Shown: positions 15,536-27,879, numbered from the stretch's first letter. The stretch is 35,881 nt of DNA from Alphaproteobacteria bacterium (GCA_013203465.1 JABMNR010000167.1:1-35881); one strand, 5' to 3'. Numbers and translations: made by a program. The notes: generated from the letters alone by a model not told the origin.

Positions 15536-16169
15536 GCGGACCACTCTTGTCGGCGTTACCGAAGCAGCGGGCAACCAATTGGCGGAAAGCGTCGGCCCGG
15601 TGGCTGACGCGGTGTTTCCAGCCCGGCTCGCTCTCGCCGAAAGTCTCGTCCCCCCCGTCCGGCACGAACATCGGATCATAGCCAAACCCCTGGCTACCAC
15701 GGGGCGGCCAAGCCATGGTTCCGTGTACATACCCTTCCACCGTCTCGCAGTGCCCGTCCGGCCAGGCGATGCTGAGCGCGCAGGTGAACCACGCCCGGCG
15801 ATCGGGCGATCCGTTGGCTTCGACGGCCTCATGGACCTTCCGCATGGCAACGCCGAAATCCTTGCCCGGCCCGGCCCAGCGGGCGGAATAAATGCCCGGA
15901 TCGCCATTCAAGGCGGCGACACAGAAGCCGGAATCATCGGCCAGGGCCGGGTTCCCGGCGGCGGTGGCGGCAGCGCGGGCCTTTAGCTCAGCGTTCGCAA
16001 CAAAGCTGTCACCGGTCTCCTCTGGTTCTGGCAAGCCAAGATCTCCGGCCGCGACGATGTCGAGCGGATACGTCGCAAGCAGTTCACCGATCTCGCGCAC
16101 CTTGCCCGGATTGTGGGAGGCGACGATCAGCTGCCCGCCGGTCAGACGGCGCGGAGCCGTGACGATCAT
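15516..16169 (-). CDS. rdgB: RdgB/HAM1 non-canonical purine NTP pyrophosphatase
   Basis: RdgB hydrolyses dITP, XTP and related deaminated purine nucleotides to monophosphates, keeping them out of DNA and RNA. The 217-residue protein shows the family nucleotide-binding start [18 protein letters not shown], then [13 protein letters not shown] with the catalytic-region Asp, [28 protein letters not shown] and the C-terminal [10 protein letters not shown]. The start ATG at 16169 overlaps the rph stop in an ATGA, so the two are translationally coupled. A 12-residue N-terminal extension ([12 protein letters not shown]) precedes the fold. It overlaps hemW at its other end. Confidence 0.97.
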   Translation of the reverse strand: MIVTAPRRLTGGQLIVASHNPGKVREIGELLATYPLDIVAAGDLGLPEPEETGDSFVANAELKARAAATAAGNPALADDSGFCVAALNGDPGIYSARWAGPGKDFGVAMRKVHEAVEANGSPDRRAWFTCALSIAWPDGHCETVEGYVHGTMAWPPRGSQGFGYDPMFVPDGGDETFGESEPGWKHRVSHRADAFRQLVARCFGNADKSGPHGASGG

Positions 16170-16897
16170 GCCACTGCCCGGTCCTGCATGGCGACCAGAT
16201 CGTCCGCGCCCTGCCGTGCCAGCCGCAGCAGCTCCATAAACGCCTCCTGCTGGAACGGATCGGTCTCGGCGGTGGCTTGGATTTCCACGATCCCACCGGA
16301 ACCGGTCAGCACGAAATTGGCATCGGCGTCGCACTTGGAATCCTCGGCGTAGTCGAGGTCCAGCACCGCCGCTCCCTTGTACAGCCCACACGATACGGCC
16401 GCGACCTTGTCGATCAGCGGAACTTTTGCCAGCGCGCCGAACCGCACCAACGTCGCCATCGCTTGATGCAATGCCACCCAGGAGCCGGTGATGGCGGCGG
16501 TTCGGGTGCCGCCGTCGGCCTGGATCACGTCGCAATCAATCCTGACCTGTCGCTCGCCGAGACCCTTAAGGTCGGTGACGGCGCGCAGCGACCGGCCGAT
16601 CAGGCGTTGAATTTCCTGGGTGCGTCCGGATTGCTTGCCGCGCGCAGCCTCGCGATCGGTGCGGGTATGGGTTGACCGCGGCAGCATGCCGTATTCGGCG
16701 GTAACCCAGCCTTTGCCACCACCTTTGAGCCACGGCGGCACCCGTTCCTCCACGGTGGCGGTGCACAAAACATGGGTGTCACCGAACCGAACCAGGCATG
16801 ATCCCTCGGCGTGTTTGGCGAAACCGGGCTCCAGGCTCACGGCGCGCAATTGATCGGCGGCGCGGCCGGAGGGACGAGCGATGGGCGTCTCGGTCAT
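16166..16897 (-). CDS. rph: Ribonuclease PH
   Basis: RNase PH is a phosphorolytic 3'-5' exoribonuclease that trims tRNA precursors and degrades structured RNA. The 243-residue product shows [19 protein letters not shown] at the start, [17 protein letters not shown], the RNA-binding [36 protein letters not shown] and the phosphate-binding region through [21 protein letters not shown] use the ATG at 16897 (MTETPIARP), with GAAAGG upstream, because the earlier ATG at 16927 adds ten non-conserved residues. It is the first gene of rph-rdgB-hemW and diverges from hrcA, a linkage common in alphaproteobacteria. Confidence 0.97.
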   Translation of the reverse strand: MTETPIARPSGRAADQLRAVSLEPGFAKHAEGSCLVRFGDTHVLCTATVEERVPPWLKGGGKGWVTAEYGMLPRSTHTRTDREAARGKQSGRTQEIQRLIGRSLRAVTDLKGLGERQVRIDCDVIQADGGTRTAAITGSWVALHQAMATLVRFGALAKVPLIDKVAAVSCGLYKGAAVLDLDYAEDSKCDADANFVLTGSGGIVEIQATAETDPFQQEAFMELLRLARQGADDLVAMQDRAVA

Positions 16898-17064
16898 AAT
16901 GGGCCTTTCGGCAAAGGGTTGGGGCATGTGGCCCCTGTTGTCGGGTCAGGGTGGTAGCGTGCGGGGCGGCGGAAGCTACCCCTGTGTTCGATCTTGGTCC
17001 AGTGTGGCCAAGGCGACGGCGCCGCGTTGACCATCGCGCCCGTCGTTTCTAAGTAGAGGAAGCT

Positions 17065-18153
<1,089 letters not shown>

Positions 18154-18183
18154 GGACCGTTAGACGCGGAGTCGGCCTCGGCG

Positions 18184-18216
18184 CTTCCAATTCGCCACGG
18201 GCCGTCCTACATACCC
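18184..18216 (+). promoter_or_regulatory. Candidate sigma-32 promoter of grpE
   Basis: CTTC (18184-18187), an 18-base spacer and CCTACATACC (18206-18215) resemble the alphaproteobacterial RpoH consensus CTTG-N17/18-CYTATNTNNG, with one mismatch in the -35 element and two in the -10 element. Transcription would start near 18221, about 30 bases before the grpE ATG. It is weaker than the dnaK site but lies in the expected place. Confidence 0.4.
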
Positions 18217-18249
18217 GCCGAACACGCCCGTCAACCGGAAGAACGCAGC

Positions 18250-18876
18250 ATGTCGAACGAAAACACCCCGCCAGACGTCGACGATACCGCCGCCGCCGAG
18301 GGTCACGTGGCGGCCGAGAATTTCGGTCTTTCAGAGGATGGCACCATCGACACCGCCGAGGATCCGCGCGACGCCCGCATCGCCGAGCTGGAGGGGCAAG
18401 TCGCTCAGCTCCGGGATCAAGCCCTGCGCGCGCTGGCCGATTCCGAGAACTTGCGCCGCCGCACCGACCGCGAGAAGGAGCAGTGGAGCCGCTACGCCGC
18501 CGCCACTCTGGCCAAGGATCTGTTGAACGCGAGCGATAATCTGCGCCGGGCGCTCGAATCGGCCCCGGCCGATCGCGATTCGCTGGACGACGCGATGAAG
18601 AATCTGCTGGTCGGGGTCGAGATGACCGAGAAGGAGATGCTCTCGGCGTTCGAAAAACACGGCATCGCGAAGATCGAGCCGCTGGGCGAGAAGTTTGATT
18701 ACAACTTCCATCAGGCGATGTTCGAGCTTGAGAACACAGGCAAGCCGGCCGGCACGGTGGTTCAGGTTCTAGCCCCGGGCTATGTGCTGCATGATCGGTT
18801 GCTGCGCGCCGCGATGGTCGGCGTGGCCAAGGGCGGCACACCGGAAGATCACGCCCCGGTCGATACCACCGCCTGA
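18250..18876 (+). CDS. grpE: GrpE nucleotide-exchange factor for DnaK
   Basis: GrpE releases ADP from DnaK and acts as a thermosensor of the DnaK cycle. The 208-residue protein has an acidic disordered N-terminus and a long helix beginning DARIAELEGQVAQLRDQALRALADSENLRRR (residues about 39-69, the dimerisation helix). The C-terminal beta domain has the signature FEKHGIAKIEPLGEKFDYNFHQAMFE and ends VQVLAPGYVLHDRLLRAAMVGVAKG. GGAAG lies upstream of the ATG. It follows hrcA and precedes dnaK-dnaJ on the same strand, with a minus-strand DUF1848 gene in between, and ends only four bases from that gene. Confidence 0.98.
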   Translation: MSNENTPPDVDDTAAAEGHVAAENFGLSEDGTIDTAEDPRDARIAELEGQVAQLRDQALRALADSENLRRRTDREKEQWSRYAAATLAKDLLNASDNLRRALESAPADRDSLDDAMKNLLVGVEMTEKEMLSAFEKHGIAKIEPLGEKFDYNFHQAMFELENTGKPAGTVVQVLAPGYVLHDRLLRAAMVGVAKGGTPEDHAPVDTTA

Positions 18877-18880
18877 CGGG

Positions 18881-21885
<3,005 letters not shown>

Positions 21886-21898
21886 TCGGGCGGGTACC

Positions 21899-21979
21899 AT
21901 GAGCGCCGGCCGGTTTCGGATTTGCCCTTACGATTGGGTGACCAAGCAGGTCGGCGCTATGTATTTGGCCCGATGGTGA
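21899..21979 (+). CDS. Possible 26-residue small ORF between dnaK and dnaJ
   Basis: An ATG at 21899, with GGGCGGG just upstream, opens a 26-codon frame (begins MSAGRFRICPYDW, ends MYLARW) whose TGA lies six bases before the dnaJ ATG. The stop position would allow coupled translation of dnaJ. Without comparative data it may be chance; the 100-base dnaK-dnaJ gap contains nothing else that I recognise. Confidence 0.2.
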   Translation: MSAGRFRICPYDWVTKQVGAMYLARW

Positions 21980-21985
21980 CGACGC

Positions 21986-23116
21986 ATGGCGAAACGTGAC
22001 TTTTACGAAATACTGGGGGTCGATCGCGGCGCCGATAAGGATTCTCTCAAGCGCGCCTACCGAAAATTGGCGATGAAGTACCATCCGGACCGCAATCCGG
22101 ATGACAACGAAGCCGAGAAGACCTTCAAGGACATCAACGAGGCTTACGACGTCCTTAAGGACGACGACAAACGGGCGGCCTATGACCGGTTCGGCCACGC
22201 GGCCTTCGAGGGTGGCGGGTCGCATCCCGGAGGCGCCGGGTTCGGGGGGGCCTCGGGCGGTTTCGCCGATATCTTCGAGGAAATGTTCGGCGAGTTCATG
22301 GGCGGCCGTCGCGCTGGCGGCGCGGGGCGCGGGCAAGACCTGCGCTACAACATGACCATCACCCTGGAGGACGCCTTCAGGGGCAAGAAGACGGAAATCC
22401 GCGTGCCGTCGTCGGCCTCCTGCGACAGCTGCGGCGGCTCAGGTGCGGAAGCCGGCTCGCGCCCAATCACCTGTTCCTCCTGTGGCGGCCACGGCAAGAT
22501 CCGCGCGCAGCAAGGGTTCTTCACCATCGAGCGAACCTGCCCATCCTGCGGTGGCGTCGGCCAGGTGATCGAAAAACCCTGCAAGGCCTGCGGTGGCGCC
22601 GGCCGTCAACGCAAGGAAAAAACACTGCAGGTCACCATTCCAGCGGGCGTCGAGGACGGAACGCGGATTCGTCTCGCCGGTGAGGGCGAAGCCGGCATGC
22701 GGGGGGCCACGCCGGGAGATTTGTATCTGTTCCTTGTCATCGACCCGCATCCGCTGTTCCAACGGGATGGCGCCGACATGCAGATTCGGGTTCCGGTTGA
22801 GATGGTGACCGCAGTGCTCGGTGGTACGATCGAGGTGCCGACGATCGAGGGCAACCGGGCGCGTATCCAGATTCCGGCCGGCACCCAATCGGGACGTCAG
22901 TTCCGCCTGCGCGGCAAGGGTATGTCGGTGTTGCGGTCGTCGACGCGGGGCGACATGTATGTCGACGTCCAGGTCGAAACTCCGGTCAACCTCTCGAAGC
23001 GGCAGCGTGAGCTGCTCGAAGAGTTCAAGGCGGAGGCGGGAGCCGAAAAGACCAGCCCGCAGACCCATGGTTTCTTCGATAAGGTCAAGGAGCTATGGGA
23101 CGATTTGCGCGATTAA
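21986..23116 (+). CDS. dnaJ: Chaperone DnaJ (Hsp40)
   Basis: DnaJ delivers substrates to DnaK and stimulates its ATPase. The 376-residue protein has all type I domains in order. The J domain ([22 protein letters not shown]) has the HPD motif in KYHPDRNPD near residue 32. A Gly/Phe-rich linker follows (about residues 70-115). Four zinc-binding motifs come next: [24 protein letters not shown] and CKACGGAG (about residues 145-210). The C-terminal substrate-binding domains end in [19 protein letters not shown] precedes the ATG. It lies 100 bases after dnaK and shares its transcript. The frame is intact, in contrast to dnaK. Confidence 0.98.
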   Translation: MAKRDFYEILGVDRGADKDSLKRAYRKLAMKYHPDRNPDDNEAEKTFKDINEAYDVLKDDDKRAAYDRFGHAAFEGGGSHPGGAGFGGASGGFADIFEEMFGEFMGGRRAGGAGRGQDLRYNMTITLEDAFRGKKTEIRVPSSASCDSCGGSGAEAGSRPITCSSCGGHGKIRAQQGFFTIERTCPSCGGVGQVIEKPCKACGGAGRQRKEKTLQVTIPAGVEDGTRIRLAGEGEAGMRGATPGDLYLFLVIDPHPLFQRDGADMQIRVPVEMVTAVLGGTIEVPTIEGNRARIQIPAGTQSGRQFRLRGKGMSVLRSSTRGDMYVDVQVETPVNLSKRQRELLEEFKAEAGAEKTSPQTHGFFDKVKELWDDLRD

Positions 23117-23167
23117 GCTGGGGCATGTCAAACTTCCAGAGTCATACTTGCGTTTAAGCGCGGTAGT

Positions 23168-23191
23168 GTTGGCGCCCGGCAACGGTTTTTT
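23168..23191 (+). terminator. Possible terminator after dnaJ
   Basis: A short stem GTTG/CAAC (23168-23171 and 23180-23183) with an 8-base GC-rich loop is followed after two bases by six T residues (23186-23191). It lies 52 bases after the dnaJ stop and just before the end of the convergent PadR gene. The stem is short, so the call rests mainly on the T-run and position. Confidence 0.4.
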
Positions 23192-23200
23192 GCTTTGAAT

Positions 23201-23728
23201 TCAAGGGATTCTCTGGTGCTGCATCGCCGTGACGATGGCTCGGCCCTCTTGCTCCAGAAAGGCGATCGACGCCCCGGTCGTGGCTAAGGCGTAGCGGATC
23301 GTGAAGCGTTGGCCTTCGGTCATCTCGGCGGTCGGCAGCCCGCGCAGACGGCGCTGCTCCCGCCGCAGACCAGCCAACCGATCGTCCACCAGGCGATGCA
23401 CATCGTCCATCTCCAGCAAATGGGCGAAGAACATGCCCGCCAGGAACGGCGAGCGGAGGGTTTCGGTGCCGTCGACCGCCGCCGTCGCCTCGGCCAGGGT
23501 GACGCGGCCAATCTCGGTGAGTCGAAACATTCGTTTTTCAAGCGGCGCGTCGGCGGCGCCCACCGGCTCGACCTCGCCGCGGGCCTGGGCCTTGGCCAGC
23601 GCCGGATAAATCGCTCCCAAACTGGCCTGCGCGAAGTGGCTGAAGCCGTCCTGCACCGCCTTGCGGATGCCGTAGCCGCTGGTGTCACCGAAGCTCAGCA
23701 CGCCCAGGCAGACGGTGCGTACATCCAT
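23201..23728 (-). CDS. PadR-family transcriptional regulator
   Basis: The 175-residue protein has the PadR winged-helix N-terminus: VRTVCLGVLSFGDTSGYGIRKAVQ, then the recognition region FAQASLGAIYPALAKAQARGEVE and a wing ending RMFRLTEIGRVTLAEA. A longer C-terminal helical domain (about residues 95-175, HLLEMDDVHRLVDDRLAGLRREQRRLRG) follows, as in PadR subfamily 2, and serves in dimerisation. I use the ATG at 23728, with AAAGGATG about ten bases upstream; the in-frame ATG at 23740 would touch the AAAGG directly. The ligand and targets are unknown. It diverges from dapB across an AT-rich gap that holds a small dyad; PadR proteins often repress their own gene. Confidence 0.9.
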   Translation of the reverse strand: MDVRTVCLGVLSFGDTSGYGIRKAVQDGFSHFAQASLGAIYPALAKAQARGEVEPVGAADAPLEKRMFRLTEIGRVTLAEATAAVDGTETLRSPFLAGMFFAHLLEMDDVHRLVDDRLAGLRREQRRLRGLPTAEMTEGQRFTIRYALATTGASIAFLEQEGRAIVTAMQHQRIP

Positions 23729-23761
23729 GGCTCTATTCATCCTTTAACAAGTATACCGACC

Positions 23762-23772
23762 TGATAGTATCA
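23762..23772. promoter_or_regulatory. Small dyad upstream of the PadR gene, possible operator
   Basis: TGATA-G-TATCA (23762-23772) is a perfect five-base-arm dyad, with a GTATAC palindrome ten bases away (23751-23756), inside the AT-rich divergent region between padR and dapB. The position suits autoregulation. It does not match the ATGT-N8-ACAT pattern of classical PadR operators, so the call is weak. Confidence 0.3.
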
Positions 23773-23833
23773 TAAAAAATAAGCTGTTGAGGAAATATAT
23801 GCCACGAACAAGCCTTCCCATTAAGATAGTGTG

Positions 23834-23850
23834 TGAGCTGTAAAAGCTCA
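23834..23850 (+). promoter_or_regulatory. Hairpin abutting the dapB ribosome binding site
   Basis: TGAGCT (23834-23839), loop GTAAA and AGCTCA (23845-23850) form a 6-bp hairpin directly followed by the Shine-Dalgarno AAGGGAGG (23851-23858). Such a stem next to the site could influence translation of dapB, but no lysine-riboswitch features are seen and the leader is short. Confidence 0.35.
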
Positions 23851-23867
23851 AAGGGAGGATGATGATC

Positions 23868-24668
23868 ATGACCACACGGATCGGGGTCTTCGGCGCAAAC
23901 GGACGGATGGGTCGGATGCTCGTGAAGGCGATCGCGGAGAACTCTGAATCGGCGCTTGCGGCCGCTGGATGTCGTCGAGGTAGTACCGTGGTAGGTCAAG
24001 ACGCGGGGGTGCTGGCGGGGCTTGGCGCCCTCGGCGTGAGAGTGTCCGAGCGGCCAGCGGATGTGCTGGCGGCTGATGTCGCGATTGATTTCACCATGCC
24101 GGAGGCAACATTGGTGCACGCGCTGGCGGCGGCGGCCGCTGGGACGCCTCTGGTGGTGGGCACCACGGGCTTGTCGAACGAACAAGAAGCCGAATTGTCA
24201 TCCTTGGCGACAACGGTGCCGATTGTCTACGCACCAAACATGAGCGTCGGGGTGAACCTGCTGCTGGCGCTGGTGGAGCAGGTGGCGGCGACCCTGGACG
24301 ACGCTTGGGATATCGAGATCGTCGAGATGCACCACAACCGCAAGGTCGACGCGCCCTCGGGCACGGCGGTGGGTTTAGGACGGGCAGCGGCGGCCGGCCG
24401 GGGCCGACATTTTGACGACGTCGCAGTACTGTCCCGCGAGGGACACACCGGACCGCGGGAGACGGGACAAATCGGCTTCGCGACCTTGCGGGGTGGCGAC
24501 GTGGTCGGTGAGCATACGGTGGTGTTTGCCGGGCCAAGCGAACGGGTCGAACTCGGCCACCGTGCCGGTGGTCGGCATATTTTCGCCAACGGCGCCGTCA
24601 CGGCGGCTCGCTGGGTTGTTGGCCGTGAACCACGTCTCTATTCGATGCGCGACGTGCTTGGTCTCTGA
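23868..24668 (+). CDS. dapB: 4-hydroxy-tetrahydrodipicolinate reductase DapB
   Basis: DapB reduces hydroxy-tetrahydrodipicolinate with NAD(P)H in lysine and diaminopimelate synthesis, feeding peptidoglycan. The 266-residue protein has the dinucleotide-binding start RIGVFGANGRMGRMLVKAI, the DFTMPEATL and GTTGLSNEQEAEL segments, and the family signature VEMHHNRKVDAPSGTAVGLG with the catalytic His and Lys around residue 158. The C-terminal GRHIFANGAVTAARWVVG is also typical. Of three clustered ATGs (23859, 23862, 23868) I choose 23868, because it is nine bases from AAGGGAGG. It is divergent from the PadR gene and convergent with the DUF2244 gene nine bases away. Confidence 0.97.
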   Translation: MTTRIGVFGANGRMGRMLVKAIAENSESALAAAGCRRGSTVVGQDAGVLAGLGALGVRVSERPADVLAADVAIDFTMPEATLVHALAAAAAGTPLVVGTTGLSNEQEAELSSLATTVPIVYAPNMSVGVNLLLALVEQVAATLDDAWDIEIVEMHHNRKVDAPSGTAVGLGRAAAAGRGRHFDDVAVLSREGHTGPRETGQIGFATLRGGDVVGEHTVVFAGPSERVELGHRAGGRHIFANGAVTAARWVVGREPRLYSMRDVLGL

Positions 24669-24677
24669 GCGGTTGTC

Positions 24678-25187
24678 TCAGCCGGGGACGCGCCTATGAG
24701 GAGTAGGTGTCCGAACCTCGGCGAGCGCCCGCCGCAGGGACTCCGCCAACGCAGCCTTTTCCTCGTCGGGGAGAAACGCCGCAATCTCCACCCTGCGGCC
24801 GTGGGACCGCAGAATCAGGCATGGGGATCGGCCGGGCATCGTTTCCAGAACGACCGACAACCAATAGGGCTGCAGGGTGGCGTGACGCGCGCGGCCGGCC
24901 AGGTCGACCTGCACCACATCCAGGCGGTCGGGCCGCAGGGTCAAGGTCTCATAGGCCCGTGCCTGACGGTAGTTCAGACGGAACGCGGCATAGATGATCA
25001 GCACGTCGAGCCCGAGAAAGCCGACCACCGGCCATGCGCCGACCAGATAGAACGCCACGCCCATGCTGAACGAACAGCCGGCGATCAGCCCCATCACCAC
25101 CAGGAACCCGGTTTTGCTGAGGCTGCGATGGGGGTAGACGACGGCATCGAATAGGATGCGATCATCGGGGGTCGGGGCGCTGGTCAT
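24678..25187 (-). CDS. DUF2244-family membrane protein
   Basis: The 169-residue protein fits DUF2244. It has a short soluble start (ILFDAVVYPHRSLSKTGF), two adjacent transmembrane segments (about residues 30-75, FLVVMGLIAGCSFSMGVAFY and PVVGFLGLDVLIIYAAFRL) and a C-terminal beta-rich domain (TLTLRPDRLDVVQVDLAG, WLSVVLETMPG, LILRSHGRRVEIAAFLPDEE). Function unknown. I use the ATG at 25187 (MTSAPTPDD) rather than a TTG three codons earlier; no strong ribosome binding site is seen. It diverges from nth, an arrangement I recall from other alphaproteobacteria. Confidence 0.85.
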   Translation of the reverse strand: MTSAPTPDDRILFDAVVYPHRSLSKTGFLVVMGLIAGCSFSMGVAFYLVGAWPVVGFLGLDVLIIYAAFRLNYRQARAYETLTLRPDRLDVVQVDLAGRARHATLQPYWLSVVLETMPGRSPCLILRSHGRRVEIAAFLPDEEKAALAESLRRALAEVRTPTPHRRVPG

Positions 25188-25269
25188 GCGCAACAATACG
25201 GCAGGTTCGCTGATCGTGGCAAAACATCGACGTGATTGCGGCGCTTAGTCGCGGCGGGTATGAACCCCC

Positions 25270-25923
25270 ATGACCCGCCGCATGACCAACGCCGCCGTCG
25301 AGAGCTTCTTCACCCGCCTCAAGGCTGACAACCCGGAGCCGGAGGGCGAGTTGGAATGGGCCTCGCCCTACACCTTATTGGTGGCGGTGGTGTTGTCGGC
25401 GCAGGCGACCGATGTCGGGGTCAACAAGGCAACGCGCGTGCTTTTCGTGGCGGCCGATACGCCCGAGGCGATGGTGGCGTTGGGCGAGGAGGGTGTGCGA
25501 ACGCACATCAAGACCATCGGCCTGTTCAACGCCAAGGCGAAGAACGTGATCGCCCTGTCGCGCATTCTGATCGACCAACATGGCGGCCAAGTGCCGCGCG
25601 ATCGGGCGGCGCTGGAGGCGTTGCCGGGCGTCGGGCGCAAAACAGCCAACGTGGTCCTGAACGTCGCCTTCGGCGAGCCGACGATCGCGGTTGATACCCA
25701 TCTCTTTCGAGTGGCCAATCGAACCGGTATGGCGCCGGGCAAAACGCCACTGGCAGTCGAACTGGCGCTGTTGCAACGGGTGCCGCCAGCCTATCTGCGC
25801 CAGGCGCACCACTGGCTGATTCTGCATGGACGCTATGTCTGCAAGGCACGGACGCCGCGGTGTCCCGACTGTCCAGTGCGCGATGTCTGCAACTTCGCTG
25901 AAAAGACGCCGCCGCCGGCTTGA
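25270..25923 (+). CDS. nth: Endonuclease III (Nth) DNA glycosylase/AP lyase
   Basis: Nth removes oxidised pyrimidines from DNA and cleaves the resulting abasic site in base excision repair. The 217-residue protein has the helix-hairpin-helix LEALPGVGRKTANVVLNVAFG with the catalytic Lys (about residue 124), and the catalytic Asp in AVDTHLFRVANRTG. The iron-sulfur ligands near the C-terminus follow the pattern C-x6-C-x2-C-x5-C (VCKARTPRCPDCPVRDVC). The N-terminal YTLLVAVVLSAQATD is standard. The ATG at 25270 is used; no strong ribosome binding site stands out. It converges with a lipoprotein gene seven bases downstream. Confidence 0.97.
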   Translation: MTRRMTNAAVESFFTRLKADNPEPEGELEWASPYTLLVAVVLSAQATDVGVNKATRVLFVAADTPEAMVALGEEGVRTHIKTIGLFNAKAKNVIALSRILIDQHGGQVPRDRAALEALPGVGRKTANVVLNVAFGEPTIAVDTHLFRVANRTGMAPGKTPLAVELALLQRVPPAYLRQAHHWLILHGRYVCKARTPRCPDCPVRDVCNFAEKTPPPA

Positions 25924-25930
25924 CCGGCGC

Positions 25931-26413
25931 TCAGCTTTCGATCGCCGCCGTCCGCCGGGTCAGAAGATCGGTGAAACAGACCTTGGCTTCGACTTGACGT
26001 GGCAGACGCGGGCTACGGGTCTCATAGTGAAGCAGTGTCAAGCCATCACCCGTTCGGTACCAAAACAAATCCATCACGCAACTATCGGCCATGTACTGCC
26101 AGATGATCGCTCCGCCCTCGTGGCGAATGTATCCGGGGTTGCCGATCAAGGCCATCACCGCGTCCGGATCCAGCCGCCGCAGCCGGTCGGGATCGCGCTC
26201 CGTCGGCGACAGGCTGATTTGGCGTCTTGGCCGCTCACGATTAGTCCTAAGGCTCGCCGCGTGCACGTTGGCCGTATCCGCGTTGGCCGTGGACAGGCTT
26301 GGTGTCGACGTCGCGGTGTCAGGAATGTCGATGGGCGTGGTTACGCACCCGACGGTGAGGGCCGAAAACAGAACCGCGCACAGTCCTCCGCGAAGGCCGA
26401 GACGCGACATCAT
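25931..26413 (-). CDS. Small lipoprotein, function unknown, coupled to bactofilin
   Basis: The 160-residue product has a lipoprotein signal peptide with lipobox LTVGC (Cys near residue 23), a low-complexity Ser/Thr/Ala-rich linker, then a compact domain. That domain includes LRRLDPDAVMALIGNPGYIRHEGGAIIWQYMADSCVMDLFWYR and a second Cys in AKVCFTDLL. The pattern 'L-x-G-x-P-x-x-x-R-x-E-x-x-x-x-I-W-Q-Y' is reminiscent of small BamE/SmpA-like beta lipoproteins, but this is only a resemblance. The start overlaps the bactofilin stop in an ATGA (two consecutive ATGs at 26413 and 26410), so the two genes are translationally coupled. A link to bactofilin function is therefore plausible. Confidence 0.8.
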   Translation of the reverse strand: MMSRLGLRGGLCAVLFSALTVGCVTTPIDIPDTATSTPSLSTANADTANVHAASLRTNRERPRRQISLSPTERDPDRLRRLDPDAVMALIGNPGYIRHEGGAIIWQYMADSCVMDLFWYRTGDGLTLLHYETRSPRLPRQVEAKVCFTDLLTRRTAAIES

Positions 26414-26991
26414 TCGTTGCCGCTCTCACTCAATGGCGCGACGTCGCCCTTTAGGACACCACCAAGTTCGACCTCCAACCGGCCGAAGCGGACCGTGCCG
26501 GTGATCACCCCCGTCGCCTTCACTATCAACCGATCGCGCGCCGTCAGATCGCCATCGAAGGCGCCGGCGATGGTGGCCTCTTCGATCAGCACCCGACCCT
26601 TGAAGCGCCCACCTTCGGCGACGTCCAGACTTTGGCTGTTTTCCAGCGTGGCCTGGACCGTGCCCTCGACCACCAAACTGTCGCAGGCGGTGATCTCGCC
26701 GGTCAGCGAGATGTCTTTGCCGACAATGAGCCGCTTGCTCTCCTGGGTGGAACGTGGTCCAGGGCGCCGAGTTGGGGCGCCGGGAATATCGACCGCGCGT
26801 CTGGGAATCTCCGGCACGAAGCCGGTGCTGGGAGGTTTGGGCGTGGGCAAGGACATGGCGGGACCTTTCGTTGGCTCGGCAAGCCCGTCGGTCGTGCTCG
26901 GAGTACTCGCGGTTTTCGCCATCTCCGGTGACTCGATCGTATCCGATTCTCGATTGGGTGCGAGATCGCTCAGTTTGCGTTGCCGAAACAT
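26410..26991 (-). CDS. Bactofilin
   Basis: Bactofilins polymerise without nucleotides into cytoskeletal filaments that act in stalk formation, cell shape or polar positioning of enzymes. The 193-residue protein has a disordered Pro-rich N-terminal extension of about 88 residues (SLPTPKPPSTGFVPEIPRR). The beta-helical core follows: KRLIVGKDISLTGEI, CDSLVVEGTVQATL, LDVAEGGRFKGRVLIEEATI, GAFDGDLTARDRLIVK, GTVRFGRLEVELGGVLKGDV. AGGAG precedes the ATG. It is followed by a coupled lipoprotein gene. Peptidase neighbours often found with bactofilins (LmdC-type M23) are not present here. Confidence 0.93.
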   Translation of the reverse strand: MFRQRKLSDLAPNRESDTIESPEMAKTASTPSTTDGLAEPTKGPAMSLPTPKPPSTGFVPEIPRRAVDIPGAPTRRPGPRSTQESKRLIVGKDISLTGEITACDSLVVEGTVQATLENSQSLDVAEGGRFKGRVLIEEATIAGAFDGDLTARDRLIVKATGVITGTVRFGRLEVELGGVLKGDVAPLSESGNE

Positions 26992-27041
26992 GCTTGAACT
27001 CCTGACGGAACCCGTCCGTCTAAACGGTTGCCGTATATGTA

Positions 27042-27713
27042 TTATCGCGGAATACTGCGTTGCCGCAACCGCTCATGTTCATGCAACGTGAAAGCGGTCG
27101 CTAAAACCGGGATCGTTAGGTTCAAGATCGGCACGGTGGTGGCCGCGGCAATCATCACGCCGCCGAGGAACAAAGCGCCGCGGTTGGCAGCGCGAAACGC
27201 CCGCACCTGCTCACGTGTCATGCGCCGCGCGGCCACCAACTCAGCGTATTCCCGACCCAGCAAATAGCCATTGAGTGCGTAGAACAGCACGAGGTTTACG
27301 CCAGGGATCAGATAGAGCGGCAGGGCCAGCAGGTTCAACCCCACCGATACCGCCGCGAATCGGAGTGAATCAAGCGCAATCTCGGTGAATGGCTGAGGCC
27401 GGGCTGGGGCCCGGCCAGGGTAATGCCGTGCTTCCACCGCGTCGGCGACCCGGTCGAGGAACAACCCACTGACCACCTGCACCGTTCCCGGAAACAACAG
27501 CAGGGCGATGAACAATGACGCCAGGAACCCAAGTACGGAAACGATATCGTCAAGCCAGAGGATGCCCGTGGCGGCCAGCGTTTCAACAAGATAACCACCG
27601 AACAGGGCAAGCAGGACGATCAACGTCAAGGTCATGGCGATAGCCGCGATCAACACACCCCGAAGCCGAGGGTCGCTCAATTGCGCGAGGGTCTTGCCGA
27701 TGGAACCAAACAC
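27042..27713 (-). CDS. EI24/CysZ-like inner-membrane protein
   Basis: The 223-residue protein matches the EI24 domain family that includes CysZ. It has several transmembrane segments: VLIAAIAMTLTLIVLLALF, then LGFLASLFIALLLFPGTVQ, and FAAVSVGLNLLALPLYLIPGVNLVLFYALNGYLLGREYAELVA with the family's conserved N-G-Y-L-x-G-R-E-Y element. The C-terminal section is AAATTVPILNLTIPVLATAF. CysZ of E. coli transports sulfate, but many members are not near sulfur genes, and none lie here. The start is a GTG at 27713 with GGAGAATGTCGC upstream; the open frame continues further upstream only as non-coding shadow over the next gene. It lies 50 bases before bactofilin in map order, on the same strand. Confidence 0.88.
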   Translation of the reverse strand: MFGSIGKTLAQLSDPRLRGVLIAAIAMTLTLIVLLALFGGYLVETLAATGILWLDDIVSVLGFLASLFIALLLFPGTVQVVSGLFLDRVADAVEARHYPGRAPARPQPFTEIALDSLRFAAVSVGLNLLALPLYLIPGVNLVLFYALNGYLLGREYAELVAARRMTREQVRAFRAANRGALFLGGVMIAAATTVPILNLTIPVLATAFTLHEHERLRQRSIPR

Positions 27714-27879
27714 GCGACATTCTCCGTGCATGTGTGCTGGGATACCGGCAAAAAACACGGCCGGTTCCCTGGCGCAAGAGGGCGTGGAGTACGAGCTGGG
27801 TTTCGTCGATCCGGCTGGGCGGGTAGTCTTCGTCCGGCCAACGCAGCCCTCAAAACCGACATAGTCGATTGGAACATCC

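Noticed and set aside
14264-15907. 547-codon reading of hemW
   Set aside because: The extra upstream part overlaps rdgB in a different frame; the HemW domain begins just after the ATG at 15535.
16898-17064. Sigma-32 or sigma-70 promoter for hrcA
   Set aside because: CCTGTGTTCG at 16981-16990 resembles an RpoH -10 element but has no CTTG 17-18 bases upstream. TTGACC at 17027 pairs only with a -10 that would start transcription inside the ribosome binding site.
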